64,000 nucleotides of DNA from Cryptomeria japonica (GCF_030272615.1 NC_081415.1:505749373-505813372); one strand, 5' to 3'. Shown: positions 1 to 12,741, numbered from the stretch's first letter. Notes: generated by a model not told the origin, from the letters alone. Numbers and translations: made by a program.

Positions 1-1500
1 GATCACCCTATCCACAACATCATCCCACTCTGGCCTCACTACTGTCAACTCTTACTCTCATGCAAACAGCTGAACATCTCTAGCTGCAATCTCTGCCTCA
101 CTATCCTCCACCCATGCCTCAGCTGCTATAAGTTGAGTCTACAAATATATTATCATATGCTCTCGCAGATCTCCTTCTCCCATCCCCATAGGATCCTCTC
201 CTTCACCTATAGCTCCCTCTCCCATATCCATAGGTGTCTCTCCCTCCCCAATATCTATGCCACCTACTCTGACTCCTCCCTGAATCAAAGGACCCTGTGA
301 CAGTTGCAATGGCTTCCCGCCTCTCCCTCTCCTTTGCAACCGTCCTCCTCCACCACCTCCACCTCCAAATCCACCCCCACCCCCACACCCTCCACCTCCT
401 CCTCCTCCAAAACCTCCTCCACCACCTCCATCACCTCCATCTCCTCCTCCATCCCCTCTACCTCCTCATACTCCTCTGCCTCCTCTCCTCCGTCGTTGTC
501 TCCTATCATCCTCAAATTATGGTACCAGATTGGCTAGATCTGAAATACGTGGAAGAGGATGTGATGTATGATACTGTGTGTACTCCTCTGTCACTCCGAC
601 ATCCACAATCCCTAACCTCATATGCCATGGTCTCACCTGTAAGGTCCAGAACTCGACGAAGGCCTGATCATATAGTAACACTGGCCCCCACTGGAATCTC
701 TCCCGTACCGCCCGTGCATACTCCCTTGATCCCCTCGGCAATCCCTACCTCCAACCGAACTGCCTCATCACTCTACCTGATACCTGTCTCTCTACATTGT
801 AGGTTGTCCTACCAATAAAAAATCATGTCATAAATACATATGGCAAAGCCTCTGCATCATCCTCCCATGGCTCACACTCAATATATGGCCTCCATATCAC
901 TACATCCAAATCATCCAATGCCCGCCGCCACCACTCCAACTTCCCCAAGTGTGGCTGACTCATCATACCTTCGTACATGTATATGTAGGGCTGATTTGCT
1001 ACCCTAAATCTCAGACACACCAGCCGTGTAACTGGCAGGTGCTACCATGCCCAAATATGTAGCAAAGTAATGTTGACCCCTAGACAACACGTATCCCGGT
1101 ATACCACCTCACACAACTCCCTGTATAAGTGTGACAACATGCATGGTCCCCATGCATAACGGGTCCCATCCGTCACCATGCACTCAATAACCTAACCCCA
1201 ACCCATGACCAGTCCATGCGATCGTCGATCGGGGCACAACACACCCCCAACAATGCCTAATAATAGTGCTGGTAATGGCTCATATAAAGTCGCTATCTCC
1301 TCCCACGCGATCGAGCCATCATGAATGTAGGCATCCTTCATGAACATCCATTGTACCACTTCTATACCCAACCCTCGGTCATATATCACCAGATCCCCTC
1401 AGATAGGGATGTGCAAAATCTACCACACATCCTCCAGTGTAACGGTCATCTCTCTAATTGACAAATGGAATGTGTAGGTCTCATTGTGTCCTTGTTCCTC
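1..1500 (-). pseudogene. Plant mobile domain (PMD / MAIN-like) protein, decayed, C-terminus runs off the window
   Basis: All pieces lie in one minus-strand frame from about 1500 down to position 1, interrupted only by in-frame stops. Recognisable PMD stretches are ETYTFHLSIREMTVTLEDVW (about 1485-1425), a central WGPCMLSHLYRELCE segment with LLHIWAW (about 1150-1040), RRALDDLDVVIWRPY (about 930-890), NVERQVSGRVMRQFG (about 800-750) and WTLQVRPWHMRLGIVDV followed by YHTSHPLPRISD (650-530). A glycine-rich linker (about 500-340) and a charged tail follow. PMD proteins (MAIN, MAIL1 and transposon-borne relatives) act in silencing or are carried by MULE and Gypsy elements. Several stops are G-to-A or CGA-to-TGA type, for example a Trp-Trp and a Pro-Ile-Arg context near 1425 and 1397. 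The frame appears to start inside the adjoining LTR-like segment. Family call is firm; function of this copy is lost. Confidence 0.8.
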
Positions 1501-2727
1501 TCCTCTCCAAGTTCCCAAATGAGTGTAGCTCTCAGTAGCTCTTTGCACTATTCTGGATGTCTTATGGAGGTTCAATGTTGTAGAATGAAATCTTATGAGA
1601 ATGCAAATGTGAACAAGCTAAAATGAGATATTATCTAATTATCTAATGTCAATTTTAGCCAAAAAGACAAATGTAGATTATTATGCTAAATGCTCTCTAA
1701 ATTTCACTATAAATTAGATGCATACAAGATTTTAGGATCTTGATTATGAAGAAATGAGCTCTATTTATAGGTAAAATGGAGCAATGGAGGGTTGAGATTG
1801 AGTAATCTCAACAAGGGTCAGGATTGATGGGTTTATGATCCATGTGAGGGCTTTCAATCCAATCCGAGGATGACAAATATCAACATGAGATGGGTTGAGA
1901 GGAGAGGGAATAAGCATTAAATGCTTGACATGAATTGAAGGTTAACTTGGGAGGTAAGGTTAATGTTGAGATGAATGAATAAAGCCATTATTGAGCAAGA
2001 GTTAGTGAGGATAACCATGGTCAAAGCAATAAATGCTTGAAGAGACCCATGAGTCAAATGAGGGTTGAGTTAGAGGTATAGTCTCTAACCATGTGGGTGA
2101 GTTGAGTTAACCATAAATGGTTATGTAAGAGCCATTAATGGTCATGTAAGAGCCATTAGTGGGTTCAAAGACTTTAGGGGTTAGCTTGTTGAACATATAA
2201 AGCATTAAATGCTTTTCAAAGACTTTGAAGGCTTTGAGAAGTGACTTCAAGTTGCTTAGGAATGTGACAATATTTAGGAGATGGATTAGGCTAATTAGGA
2301 ATGATTAGAAAGTGGTTTAGAAGGGTCTAGAAGGGGATTTAGGATTGCAAGTGGGTTTGGTGGGTGAGGGAAAATAGGATTTTGATTAAAAAAAATTAAT
2401 TTATTTCAATTGTGGTGCAACTTGCATTTGTAGGAGAATGCAAGTGGGGGAGATTTGTTTAGTGATTTAAATAAATATTTTATTATTTATTTAAAAGAGG
2501 AAAGGGGGTTTAAATTAAATAAATATGATTTATTCATTTAATTGATTTAGAGGTGTGGTTTACCAAATGAATTTAAATAAATTGAATAATTTATTTAATT
2601 AATAGCAGAAGAGTGCAAGGATGAATTAATTAATTAATTAAATTAACTGTTGGCTAGTGGATTTAATAATCAAATAAATAGTAAATATTCATTTAATTAA
2701 ATAGATAGATTTATTTGACTACACATA
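1492..2727 (-). repeat. LTR-like promoter segment, copy 1 (inverted relative to 34915-36132)
   Basis: Read on the minus strand this begins TGTAGTCAAATAAATC near 2727, contains a TATA box (CTATAAATAGAGC, about 1775-1760) and ends in GGAACTTGGAGAGGAGAGGAACAA where the PMD frame begins. The same sequence, clearly diverged but collinear, occurs on the plus strand at 34915-36132. A promoter in the middle, AT-rich upstream half and a copy elsewhere suggest an LTR of a retrotransposon. No primer-binding site or paired LTR in the same orientation was found, so full LTR status is inferred. Confidence 0.6.
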
Positions 2728-2785
2728 GTACTACACATCTTATCATAATTGAATCCTTTCATATCACTCCTAATTTGTGTGGTTT

Positions 2786-3556
2786 CTAGATCTTTCCCTT
2801 GATTCTGGGTAGCTCATTTAGGAAATAGAATTCTAAATAAATGATTAGGATTACATACTTGAAGTTATATCCTATTTCTTTTCTTCTTTTTAGGTTTTCT
2901 AGAAGTTGCTCTCTCATGAGTTCCCATAGGTTGAAGTCCTTTCCTTCTTTCACCATGTAGTCTGTGGTATGAATTGTATTACCAATTATAAATCCTCCTC
3001 TAATAGATCTTGTATGCAATTCCCATGGTGGCATACAGGACCCATGGGTCAGCTATGTCATCGAAACTTAAGGTTATTTTACCATATTTTGCATCGGTTA
3101 CTCTTGTAAATTCATGATTCTTGCTTGCCTTCATCAACATGATTTGTCTAATGGAGCATATTCCAGTATCAACCTCAATAGCCTCCTTGGCAATTCTATA
3201 GGATTTGTCAAGATACATAAAATAATCATGAATTTACTTAACACATACCTAACCAATTCATTCTCATGGTAGAAGATAGGGTAATCTTTACAGGTTTCTA
3301 ATCACCTTGTTTCTATATTTGTATACTCTATTTTATGGTAGTCATTGTTATGAAAGAGTGTATATCTAAACTTTGTGTGATCGATCTCATTCAAATTAAA
3401 GTGGATGTAGATTTGAACATCTTCTATGTAAACCACATTCACTAGAACACAAGATAATGATTTGTCCTTATCATTTTTCATGGCTATGAATGGAAATTTC
3501 TTGTGCTTTAGTCATGGTCTTTGAGGGACATTATATACTTGTGGAGTAGCCATGAT
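2786..3556 (-). pseudogene. Unrecognised transposon-type protein remnant
   Basis: Minus-strand reading frame from an ATG near 3556 (MATPQVYNVPQRP) through about 3240, then 3218-3000 and 3034-2786, with a few stops and one frame change. Segments such as KSLSCVLVNVVYIEDVQIYI, DAKYGKITLSFDDIADPWVL and LWELMREQLLENLKRRKEIG look like genuine coding sequence: alternating hydrophobic pattern and amphipathic helix. I do not recognise the family. It lies immediately upstream (minus strand) of the LTR-like segment 1492-2727, which may have inserted downstream of it. It could be a non-autonomous element protein, and no catalytic motif is visible. Confidence 0.4.
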
Positions 3557-3949
3557 CAATTCAGAAACTATTTTTTTAGGATGATTGTAAAATACCTCTG
3601 CCGACGGTCGGTAGGATTTCACCTTTCATACTTGAAATACTTGGATTCAACTTCTCTTCTTAGCTCTTAGACTCGAATGTTTTCTTTCAAATGAGATTAG
3701 ATCGGTCAAATGGAGCACAAATACCTTGGAATTTGTCCTAACTTTTTGTCATAAATGAATCTATCCTCCTCATGTCATGCTTTTACTACGCAACTTGGAG
3801 TGGCAGATTCAATTCTATTTAATAGTGCTATACTTGAAAGGATATGTCGTAGATCATATTTTTATGTTGAGATTATTAGCATTTTGTCCTTTTTAGGGGG
3901 CTATAATATTTTGCAAATGATAACTCACTCTAATTTAATGCTCAAACTT

Positions 3950-5000
3950 AGTTTATTAGAAGAGTCTGTGTACCTTGCACAAACACTGTATCATTCTTTT
4001 TCTCATCATTTTCCCCTTGTTTCTTCCTCCTTACTTTTACAATTTCCTTCTTCTGCACATTAGGATTATTCTTCTTTCAATCCCGAGAATGTGTTTTCAC
4101 ATGACCACTCCAACAAAAAATTTCTTTACACCCAATGTTATTGCACTTGTAGCAAACAATATTATAATTTGGGCCAAAACAATTTCTCCTTGCCTTAGTT
4201 ATACAATCTACAACCTGATGACCAAACTTATTGCATGCATGGCAATAGCCATAGAAGGAATGAGAGCTTACAACATTATTTCTTTGAGACACAAATGATT
4301 GCTTACTCATGTAGTCATCTCTTCTTGTCATAGCTCTATAATTAATTGCATTATGACCAAACTTATTGCAAGAAAAACAATTACCATGAAATGATTGAGA
4401 ATACCTTGAGTTAGCAGCTTGTTTAGGGAAAGATTTCTTAAAGCCTTCCATTTGGTTTTTGACCTTTGTTTGATTATTCTTCAACTTCTTGTCTTATTTA
4501 GTACTAATGTAGTCCTCAACACAACATTCATTCTTCTTTATCTTGGATGTGTCTTTAGAAGCATGAAACTTTGAGTTTTGACCCTTTTCAAATCCAAGAG
4601 TGTTTGTAATTTTTTACTATTGATTATCTCATCAATAATATTGGTGCTACTCTTAAGTTTTAGCTTCCTATCTATCTATTATTTTTCTTTCTCCAATTCT
4701 TTTCTTAGAGAGAAACTTCTTCCTCAAGCTTTGAACTTTCAACTAATTTTTCATGTAGCTTGGTGCTTAGGATCTTCAATTCTCTTTCCTTCCTCAATTT
4801 AAACTTTTAAATTGGTGACTATTCCTTTAGACTCTTTGATTTTGGCCTTAATTTATTCAACTTTTTCTTTAACTATATCTAGATCTTCTAGTACAAATAT
4901 GAGTTCTCCTTCATAATCAACTTCACAAACTTCTTCATTGAAATCAAACATGTATTTATAATATTTCAAAAGATTAGGTAGTACAATCCATGTGTTATTT
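3950..5000 (-). pseudogene. Copia gag remnant with three zinc knuckles
   Basis: Reading minus from about 5000, an acidic coiled-coil stretch (FNEEVCEVDYEGELIFVLED) is followed by charged helices with several stops, then three CCHC-like knuckles in 4484-4077: CFSCNKFGHNAINY (last Cys lost), CHACNKFGHQVVDC (intact) and CYKCNNIGCKEIFC (His replaced by Cys). A lysine-rich tail continues past the stop at 4077 to about 3950. This is the nucleocapsid part of gag, which packages element RNA. A degraded primer-binding site and LTR sit directly upstream (5043 onwards), matching Copia order. No protease, integrase or reverse transcriptase follows, so the element is truncated. Confidence 0.7.
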
Positions 5001-5042
5001 TCTAAGAGCTACCTTAGCTATTAGGCTCGTGTGAAGGAACCT

Positions 5043-5057
5043 CATTCTGACACCAAT
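5043..5057 (-). other. Degraded primer-binding site
   Basis: Minus strand reads AATTGGTGTCAGAATGAG just inside the LTR end, resembling the initiator-Met tRNA primer site TTGGTATCAGAGC with several substitutions. It lies between the LTR (5058 onwards) and the gag remnant, the expected place. Confidence 0.5.
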
Positions 5058-6191
5058 TATTGAACACAACAGTATACCAAGAGGGGTGAATAGTATCTTA
5101 AACCTTAGACCCTTTACTACAACTCAAACCTTTTTCTCCAAAACTAAGCACATCAACAAAAATGTAAAACTGAAAGAATAGAGAAAACCACAAAATTGCA
5201 CAAGATGGCACCAGATTTATATGGAAAACCCAAAAAGGGAAAAACCATATAGATAAATTTGCCTAAAGCTACTGTCCAAATCTAGCCTCACAAATATACC
5301 AGTATTATAACTTTGTTTTAGGGCTACAAGCCAAGGAAGCAACAACTCCCCGATGATATAATATTGGAATAAATAAATGACTATAATTGATTGATTTACT
5401 CCATTAATCAGTCAACAATAATTTTGATATTCACCATTGACTGCTTCTGGCTTACTGCCTTCAACATCTACACATTATCAACACTTTTATACTTTCTTGA
5501 TCAACAACTTGATCTTCTATATATATGCATGTGCACTGCAATCATCAAAACCTCAATCAGGTCAGCTCCAAGATGACATAGAGATAAAATATAAATTAAT
5601 TCCATCAATTTGTCATATGAAATACCCTCTGCAAGTATTCAAAGCATCAAATAGGTCAGCGATAGATAAAACATGTAAAACATTGCACAAGTCTACCTCG
5701 AAACTTGTAATCCATGAAGGCTAACATGTTGTTCAAAATAACATTCAATTGGGCCAAAACATACCTTGATGCAAACTCCAAGAGAAGTGCAGATACAAGG
5801 AACCATGGAGCAATCATGAAAACAATGTCTAGTCAGCCTATCACCCACTAGTCACCTAGAGAGATAGTCCTGAGACTTTTGCGAGATCAGAAGGATATGA
5901 ATATCACTATGCACATCAAGATACATCACCTTTTCCCTTTCCAAACAAGTTTTCATAAATCCTTTTCAATAATTGATTAATACATGCTGGCACAAGTACA
6001 AGATTACACGTATAGATAAAGATAAAGCATACCAAACAAACTGTGTCACATGGGAACAATGGAAATTGAACTTGTTATATATCAAACCATCTAGAACTTG
6101 AATGAAACATACATTAGACATACACATGAAAATATCCTCAATACCACATGACTATGTCAAACAGTATGGTTGAATGCAAAACATTCCAACA
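5058..6191 (-). repeat. Copia-type LTR (right end uncertain)
   Basis: The left boundary is clear: plus strand TATTGAACACAACAG directly after the primer site, a CA-to-TA decayed LTR terminus. Near 5220-5250 lies GGAAAACCCAAAAAGGGAAAAACC, the conserved element also seen in the other Copia LTRs of this window. A CCAACA at 6186-6191 would give a 1.13-kb LTR close in size to those at 22601 and 27941, but no flanking duplication confirms it. Confidence 0.5.
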
Positions 6192-7640
6192 TGTCTTCTA
6201 AGACCTTTTGATTTGCCTTGGCATAGTCTAGTACATAGTGAGCTCTAACTTTCTTTTTGAAAGAATTTGTAACCTAAAACTCTTAATGTAGCATCTCCAT
6301 AGCATAATAAGCTTAAATTTTGAGCTGCAAGATGATATCTTGTGGTGCAAAGAAGTGTGCACTGGATTACAATGTCTTTGCCTTAGTAGATAGTCTTTTA
6401 ATGCCTTAGACAATTTTCCTATCCCTTACCACTATGTGCAGTGTGCCAAATTGATAGGATATCACTATAAATCATCTTAGACATGTGTACTCACTATCAT
6501 ATTTTACTCAAAAGCCAAAATTATTATCTTTGATATAAATCTCATCAAAATTGTAACTTCATCAATGATGCACAATATAGATGTGAACTTTAGAAGATAT
6601 AGTAAAACAATGTATAGTAAATACTTACTCCTTGTCTTCTAGATTATTGCAATACTAAATCTTTGTCTTCCATATCTTCACAAGATTGAATTGTACTATA
6701 GTGATAATATGTTGATGTCATACCTGCACCAGACTCCTCCTTAACATGTCATAGGTTATATGCCCCAATATCCCTTAGTCATTTAGGTGTGTCTTTGGTT
6801 GACATCAATGATGGCATACTGCTCTCTATCTGCAACATAGTACATGCCATTGGAGTAAATATGTTAGGTACGAAGGCTGAGGTAAAAACATACCACTATT
6901 GTTGAGAATTGAGGATTAGGTCTGACACATAAATCATGATGAATGATGAAACTCTAACAACATAGATGGATGGGCTCGTGAAGGAGGAAATGAGAGGATG
7001 AAATTGAGTTCGACAAAGATGGCATGCCAATACAATCAACCTTCAAGCCTCAACAAGAAAAATAAATAAGGGAAAAGGGACATGTAGAATAATCAATAAT
7101 AAGTAGAGAAAATCCAAGAGCCCAAAAGAAAAAGGGAAACAAAAATTGGACCTCCATTTTGATTGGTCAAAATGGGTCATGAGTGCAAGGCGCAGCATTG
7201 ACCATGTAGAGGAATAGGCCAAGTCTCTTATTCCACCCCTGAAATGATCAATGAGACAATGATAGTCAATTGATAAGTGTAACCCATCATACTTATATTA
7301 TATATTTTCTTTAAGTTGTACTAATGATGAAAGATATTCTAGGGAGGTTCTCGCTTTAGAGTAGTGATTTTTATATGAAGGCCATGGAAGAGGAAACGAT
7401 GTCCTTGGATAGATGTGGCACTTGAAATATTGTGATCTTCCTCAAGGGAAGGAAGCCCATTGGCTGCAAGTGAGTGTAACAAATAGAGAGGAAAATGTCG
7501 TAATGGTTGAGCTTGTCAAATCCTTTCATGGCCAATAATGCGTTGAGTATGGGTCGTGTGCACCTTAAAGTTTGGACATTTTTCTTTAGAGCACCTGCAA
7601 GTACCAAGATCCTCATTTTGGAGGGAGTTATCCTAAAATT
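6192..7640. other. No gene seen
   Basis: AT-rich sequence with no recognisable coding pattern, no tRNA-like fold and no clear tandem repeat. Short frames here have no family signal. Confidence 0.5.
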
Positions 7641-9320
7641 GAAGTAAGCTCACCTTATGACATCGTGCATTTCCTCAAAATGACTCAAAGTTTGGAAAAG
7701 CATCTTTGCATGAACCCCATTTTCGCCCAAAGAAAGAGAGATGTAGAGGCATTTAAACATAAAACAAAATCGCACATTTCAGGATAGATAGCTGAGTTTT
7801 AAGTAGAAGTTCACTCTTTTCCCTATGAAATCCCAAAATTCATCAGAGGCAACAAACTAGGTTGAAATAAAGTTTGCTCAAAATACCTCAATAACCCGAA
7901 GTTCATGAGCAAGGCATTTAAACTCAAAAGGAGAAATTCACCCATTTTGATCCGAAGAGCCAAAACTAAGGAGGGCATTTTAATTTAAGTAAAGGTGGGT
8001 AGCCATACAACAATCATGCAAAGAATGTGAAGGGCCCGAACTTCTTAGGGTGTCCAAGTTCAAAGGAGAAGCAAAAAATAATTCGCACATTTCTGTTGAT
8101 ATGCTTGAATTTGCTGAGAGGACATTTCAAGGCATAACCAAAATCGCTCAAGTCAGACATAATCCCTGAGTTTGCTAGGCGTTGAGCATATGAACCCTCC
8201 AAATCACAAATTATTTCTTAGAAACCCGAGTTTCAAGCTTAGTGAAATTGCGCAGACCCAAGGTCGCACAAAGCTCTTAAAAGCCCAGAAATTCTAATAG
8301 CACCACATAGCAATATTCACCATTTTTTTTAAATCGACTTGGCATGAAGAAATAAATCGCACCCTATGCATTAGATTCCCAAAATTCATCTATTTCAGAG
8401 GTGACTAAAAAACAAGAGAAAAAAAATCGTGCATAAGGAGCAAACATCGCGAGTTTATCAGAATCAATAAAGGAGTTTTCTTTCTCAGCTACCAAAATCG
8501 AACAAAATGATTAATATTAGCGAAATTTGGCAAAGGATATTTTAATATAAAGGGAGAAATTGTACAACTAAGTGAAAATCAAACATCTTGACCAAAATGC
8601 TCAAAATTCAATACTTAGGCATTTGTGGGCAAAGTCTCTCTTTTCATCTCGCAAAAGCATTGAAATTCCCAAAGTTTCTAAAGGCATGTTTTAAGTCATT
8701 TAAAGGAAACTCGTGCAATCAAGTTAAAATGAGTGAATTTCAGATTAGGAGAGGAACAACTAAGTTTGAAAGAAAGTTAAAATGGGTGAATGTCATTTTA
8801 GAAGGCAAGATGGGAGCTTTAAAAATCGTACAAAACCTCCTAGTAGCCCAAAATTTAAAACAAATCATTCACCTACTACGAAATCGCACAAAGAGGTTGG
8901 AAGAGTCCAAAATTAAAGATGTATTTTAAAGCTAAGACTCTCAAATCAGCCTCCTAATCTGAAATGAGAGAAAGAAAGCCAAAATTGGCCTCCTGAGCCG
9001 AAATTATCAAAGCTCACAAAACACCTTATTGCATTGAAAAAGTAAAACGTCAAAGCCCTCAAAATCGGCTAAAAAGCCGAAAACGAGACAAGTTCGCATT
9101 TTAGGCTTCATAAGACAAAAAAGAAGTGAAAAGGGTGTTTAAACCAAAATCGCCCATTCAAGCCCAAAGCCCAAATTTCACCAAGTAAAGAGGGTGTTTT
9201 AAATTAAAATCTCCCAAAACCTTCAAATCACCCGAAGTTCATCAGAGGAAGACATTTGTTGCAATAATATCTCGCAAAAAATATGAAGCATGTGAATTTT
9301 CATCGAGGGGCATTTACAGT
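7640..9320. repeat. Degenerate AAATCGCAC / CCCGAA-type low-complexity repeat
   Basis: The motifs AAATCGCAC(A/C), CCCGAAGTTCATC or CCGAGTTT, and GGCATTTTAA recur in a loose 60-110 base rhythm with heavy divergence. No protein is encoded consistently. It resembles the untranslated leader repeats of gymnosperm LTR elements, but no LTR could be tied to it. Confidence 0.45.
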
Positions 9321-10120
9321 TAAAATTTTAATATTTGTTAAATTAATGTATTTAATTTTTCAAAATGGTTATTAAAAATGGAATTCATTGTTTACAGATT
9401 GACGACAACCTGAAACACAAATTGGAGATGCAATCACGAGCAACGTTGGGAAGCGAGGATGCAGAGCGCAAGATCAAAAAATGAAGCATGAGAAGCATGC
9501 CACCACTTGAACCAGTAAAACCGAACTGAAGAACACAAAATGCTACAAAATATGCATTCTCAGAAGGATACATAACTGGATTTAATTCCAAAAAATCAGC
9601 TTAAAAACTGAAATTGTTTATTGTAAAAGAGAGTTGTGTGTGGGCTCCGTCTAATGGATTCAAATTGAGGGGACACAAGTTAGTTATCTCCAACTACCAA
9701 ATTGATTGAATTAATGCCAAATAGTGGTTGGGTGGATAACTAAGGATTGTGTAGGCATGGGTTAAAGCTACCAGGCTTCTAGAAGGCAAATCAGGACTGT
9801 TGGATGCAGTCAATCCTAGCCATCGATTGAAATTGTAAATTATATAAAAGGCATGATGTGTCTCATTGTAAAGGGTTAGATTTTTAGGATTAGATTTTTA
9901 GATGTTAGTTAGATTTTTTAGAGTTAGATAGTTTTCAGATTGGGAGTAGCATAGAAATGCTGCAGAAATTGTTGTAATGGCAGCTAGAATCAATATAGTG
10001 GACATTGATTTGGTGTTTATCATCTTGATTTTATTTTGTTGGCATGGTTTCCTTTAGCAGGAGATCCTTCTGGTGTGCAAGTATTTGATGGATTCAGGTT
10101 CATACCATTGGGGATATACT
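9321..10120. other. Unassigned spacer
   Basis: No coding signal. It contains a short T-rich direct repeat (TTAGATTTTTAG-type, about 9887-9935). It ends exactly at the terminus of the 2.6-kb LTR, so the last bases ATACT at 10116-10120 would be the target-site copy if that LTR inserted intact. Confidence 0.4.
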
Positions 10121-12724
10121 TGTTGAACACAAGATGCCACTCAGAGGGGGGGTGAATCGGTGGTTTCCAAACTTTTCCCTTTTTTATCCTATGTGTGCAT
10201 ACCGGTTAACCGGTCTAACATAAAACTAACATACCAGTTAGATGGGAGGATGATACAAATGCAACCACACATAAAAGGGACATCTCATAACACTAGATGT
10301 ACAAGGAAAAACCAAGAAGGGAAAAACCTTGGTGAGAAATGTTGTTGGAGGCTACTGCTCCAATCCAGCCTCACAATGAAACATTTGATAAAAACATTTT
10401 GGGCACCAACCCAAGGAGTACCACTCTTGATTTCGGTAACCAACCCAAGGAGCACCAACCCCTAATTTTAGAGCACCAACCCTTGCACCGAGCTCCAACT
10501 CAGTGATTACAAGATCATATGATAAATATAAAGTAATTTCCTTGTTACAAAAGAGCTTTGTAACTCTTATGCAAATCACTCCACCAGTTCTCCTCTCTCC
10601 AATTCTCTATCAGTTCTTTGCTCACCCTCTCACTGTTGCAACTTTATCTCCTGCTGCAACTCACTCTTGTTGCAACCTTATCGGTTCAACCACTTCTTCT
10701 TCTCTGTCGATTTTGCTCTCTGTCAGCTCTCCTTCCTCTTTAACACATTGTTTCTAGTCACCAACAATCTTCTTCACTCAGTCAGATATCCACTATCTGA
10801 TTACTTCCGGTTCTCAGCTTACCGGATCTTCACTGCAATATTTTGTGGCTCTTCTTTGTCAGTTCAGTCACCACTAGTGTACTCCTCTGTCAGAGTCAAT
10901 GGCAGTCTATCGGTTACCTCACCCTTGTCGGTTGAACTATTCAACCCGATTCTCACTCACACACTCAGTCTATTCTTTGATTGTCATTGAGTACTTGACT
11001 GATTGGCTCTCTTCACTCACCTCAATATCTCATGTAGCAACAACAGATCTAGTCTTTGATTTACACATTTATACTATGCCTTCCCGCCAAAATGTCATGT
11101 TCAAACTTCTGGCGCATTAGGGTTCCTTCATCGACCCTGAGGCAGACCAAATCCAATCAGATCTCCTTCCAGATATCGACCACTTGCAACAGATCAATCA
11201 AACTCCACCAATCCCACTGCATCTAGAACACATTTGCCATATTTGGCAAACATGACTCCTTGGATCTGCACTTGTCAAATACCTATGAAGCGATCACGCA
11301 GATAGCTTCACCTACCTTTATCAACACCTAGACACTCGGCCTTGATCATGAAGTCACCAAATCAGATCTTTGTCCTCTGATCAGTCTCAAGCTGCACTCT
11401 TCTTCTCTCAACCCATGAAGCACGCTATCAAAATTAATGTCAACTAGTCACCACCTACCTCACCAACAACTCTTCATCGACCACTGTATGCATGACACCT
11501 ATCTCCTACGTATCATCATAGTCAGTATCCACCTCTGCTAAGTTTTTGTGTCAGCCCAGACATGATCATCGACCAACCACACAACCGGGTTCATCTACCA
11601 GTTTACAAACTCGACCAATTTTACCCTAATTGGTCTGTCTTCACCCTTGCACTTTGCTTCTCTTCTGGTGGAATGCCTAAAGTGGTCAAAATTCTTGATA
11701 ACCTACCTCATACACATCTTCAACAGATGGGGGCCTTCAACATCTGCACTTTGTTAGCTTACCGGTCACTTGACATGCCAAAGCATAGCATGCTCATCTT
11801 TATTAGACAAGAGCCTTTCACTTTTGCTATTTTGCTCTCTTATCAGTGGACATCTATACCAGTGATATCTTCTACATGTATATTGGTAACATACCGTGCA
11901 TACCAGTGGCACCAAACTCCATTTGCATTCTGGCAACATCCTTTGTCTACAATTGTTCCAACTTGCCTTCTTCATCAATAGACTAGTTCACTTATCAATT
12001 GGTTTGTCAAAGTGACAAACATATCCTTCCTTCTTTGTACCGGCCACTCATCATGTCTGCTCTTGCAGATCTGGTGCACATCTCTGATTTTATGCACTTG
12101 AGGCAACTTAGTGTTTCACCAATTCATTCGGTGTGAGCCTTCAATCACCTGCCTTCTACTCTTTTGTCTTATCTCAGAGGACTATGATGCATTCCATGCA
12201 TAGTAGGAGATAAGCTCCACTTACCGGTGGGAGTGGATCCTTGCCATCTGCATCTTGCAATGCACCAATGTGGCTTCCTTGTTTGAGCATCATATCTTCA
12301 AACATGCACATATGATCCGATTGGGCACACTCACTGCCAGTCATCTCTTCATATGGTGACTGTAACTTCATCCGGTGGGAGTCCCATTGATTGACATCCA
12401 CATAGCATACTAGTGGTTTGCACATGCTTCACCTCCAGTTTTGATGTGATTTTGTAACATTTCGCCTCTTCATCACAATCAACATCCCAACATCTTACTC
12501 TCTTTTCAGTTGGCAACAATGCATTGCCAACATGTCACTTACCAGTTTGTAGTCCTTATGTTTTCAACATAAGTCAACACTACCTTGTGTACTAGTGACC
12601 TTCTATGCTAGTTGACATCAATGACACCATTTCCGGTATGCATCAATGACAACACTACTCATCAATCTCCCATACCGGTTGCCATCCTATATCGGTTGAC
12701 ATCAATGAAAACACAATCCCAACA
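10121..12724 (-). repeat. Long Copia-type LTR, 2604 bp
   Basis: Plus-strand termini are TGTTGAACAC at 10121 and CCCAACA at 12724, giving TGTTGGG...GTTCAACA on the minus strand. The right end abuts a textbook Copia polypurine tract (CCAAAGGGGGAGAT on the minus strand), so this is a 3' LTR of a minus-strand element. The conserved GGAAAAACC...AAGGGAAAAACC element lies at 10302-10335, near the LTR 3' end as in the neighbouring Copia LTRs. The LTR is dotted with ACCGGT and its deaminated forms ACCAGT/ACTGGT (for example 10200-10214, 11760, 12223, 12672). Its length is unusually large for Copia. Confidence 0.75.
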
Positions 12725-12741
12725 ATCTCCCCCTTTGGCAT
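12725..12741 (-). other. Polypurine tract of the 2.6-kb LTR element
   Basis: Minus strand reads TGCCAAAGGGGGAGAT directly before the LTR start TGTTGGG. This is the plus-strand DNA priming site of Copia elements and fixes the orientation of the LTR at 10121-12724. A second CCCCCTTTG match lies at 12786-12794. Confidence 0.8.

Noticed and set aside
297-818. Plus-strand frame of 173 codons, Pro/His/Leu-rich
   Set aside because: It is the antisense of the glycine-rich and conserved part of the PMD frame on the minus strand, and composition explains its openness.
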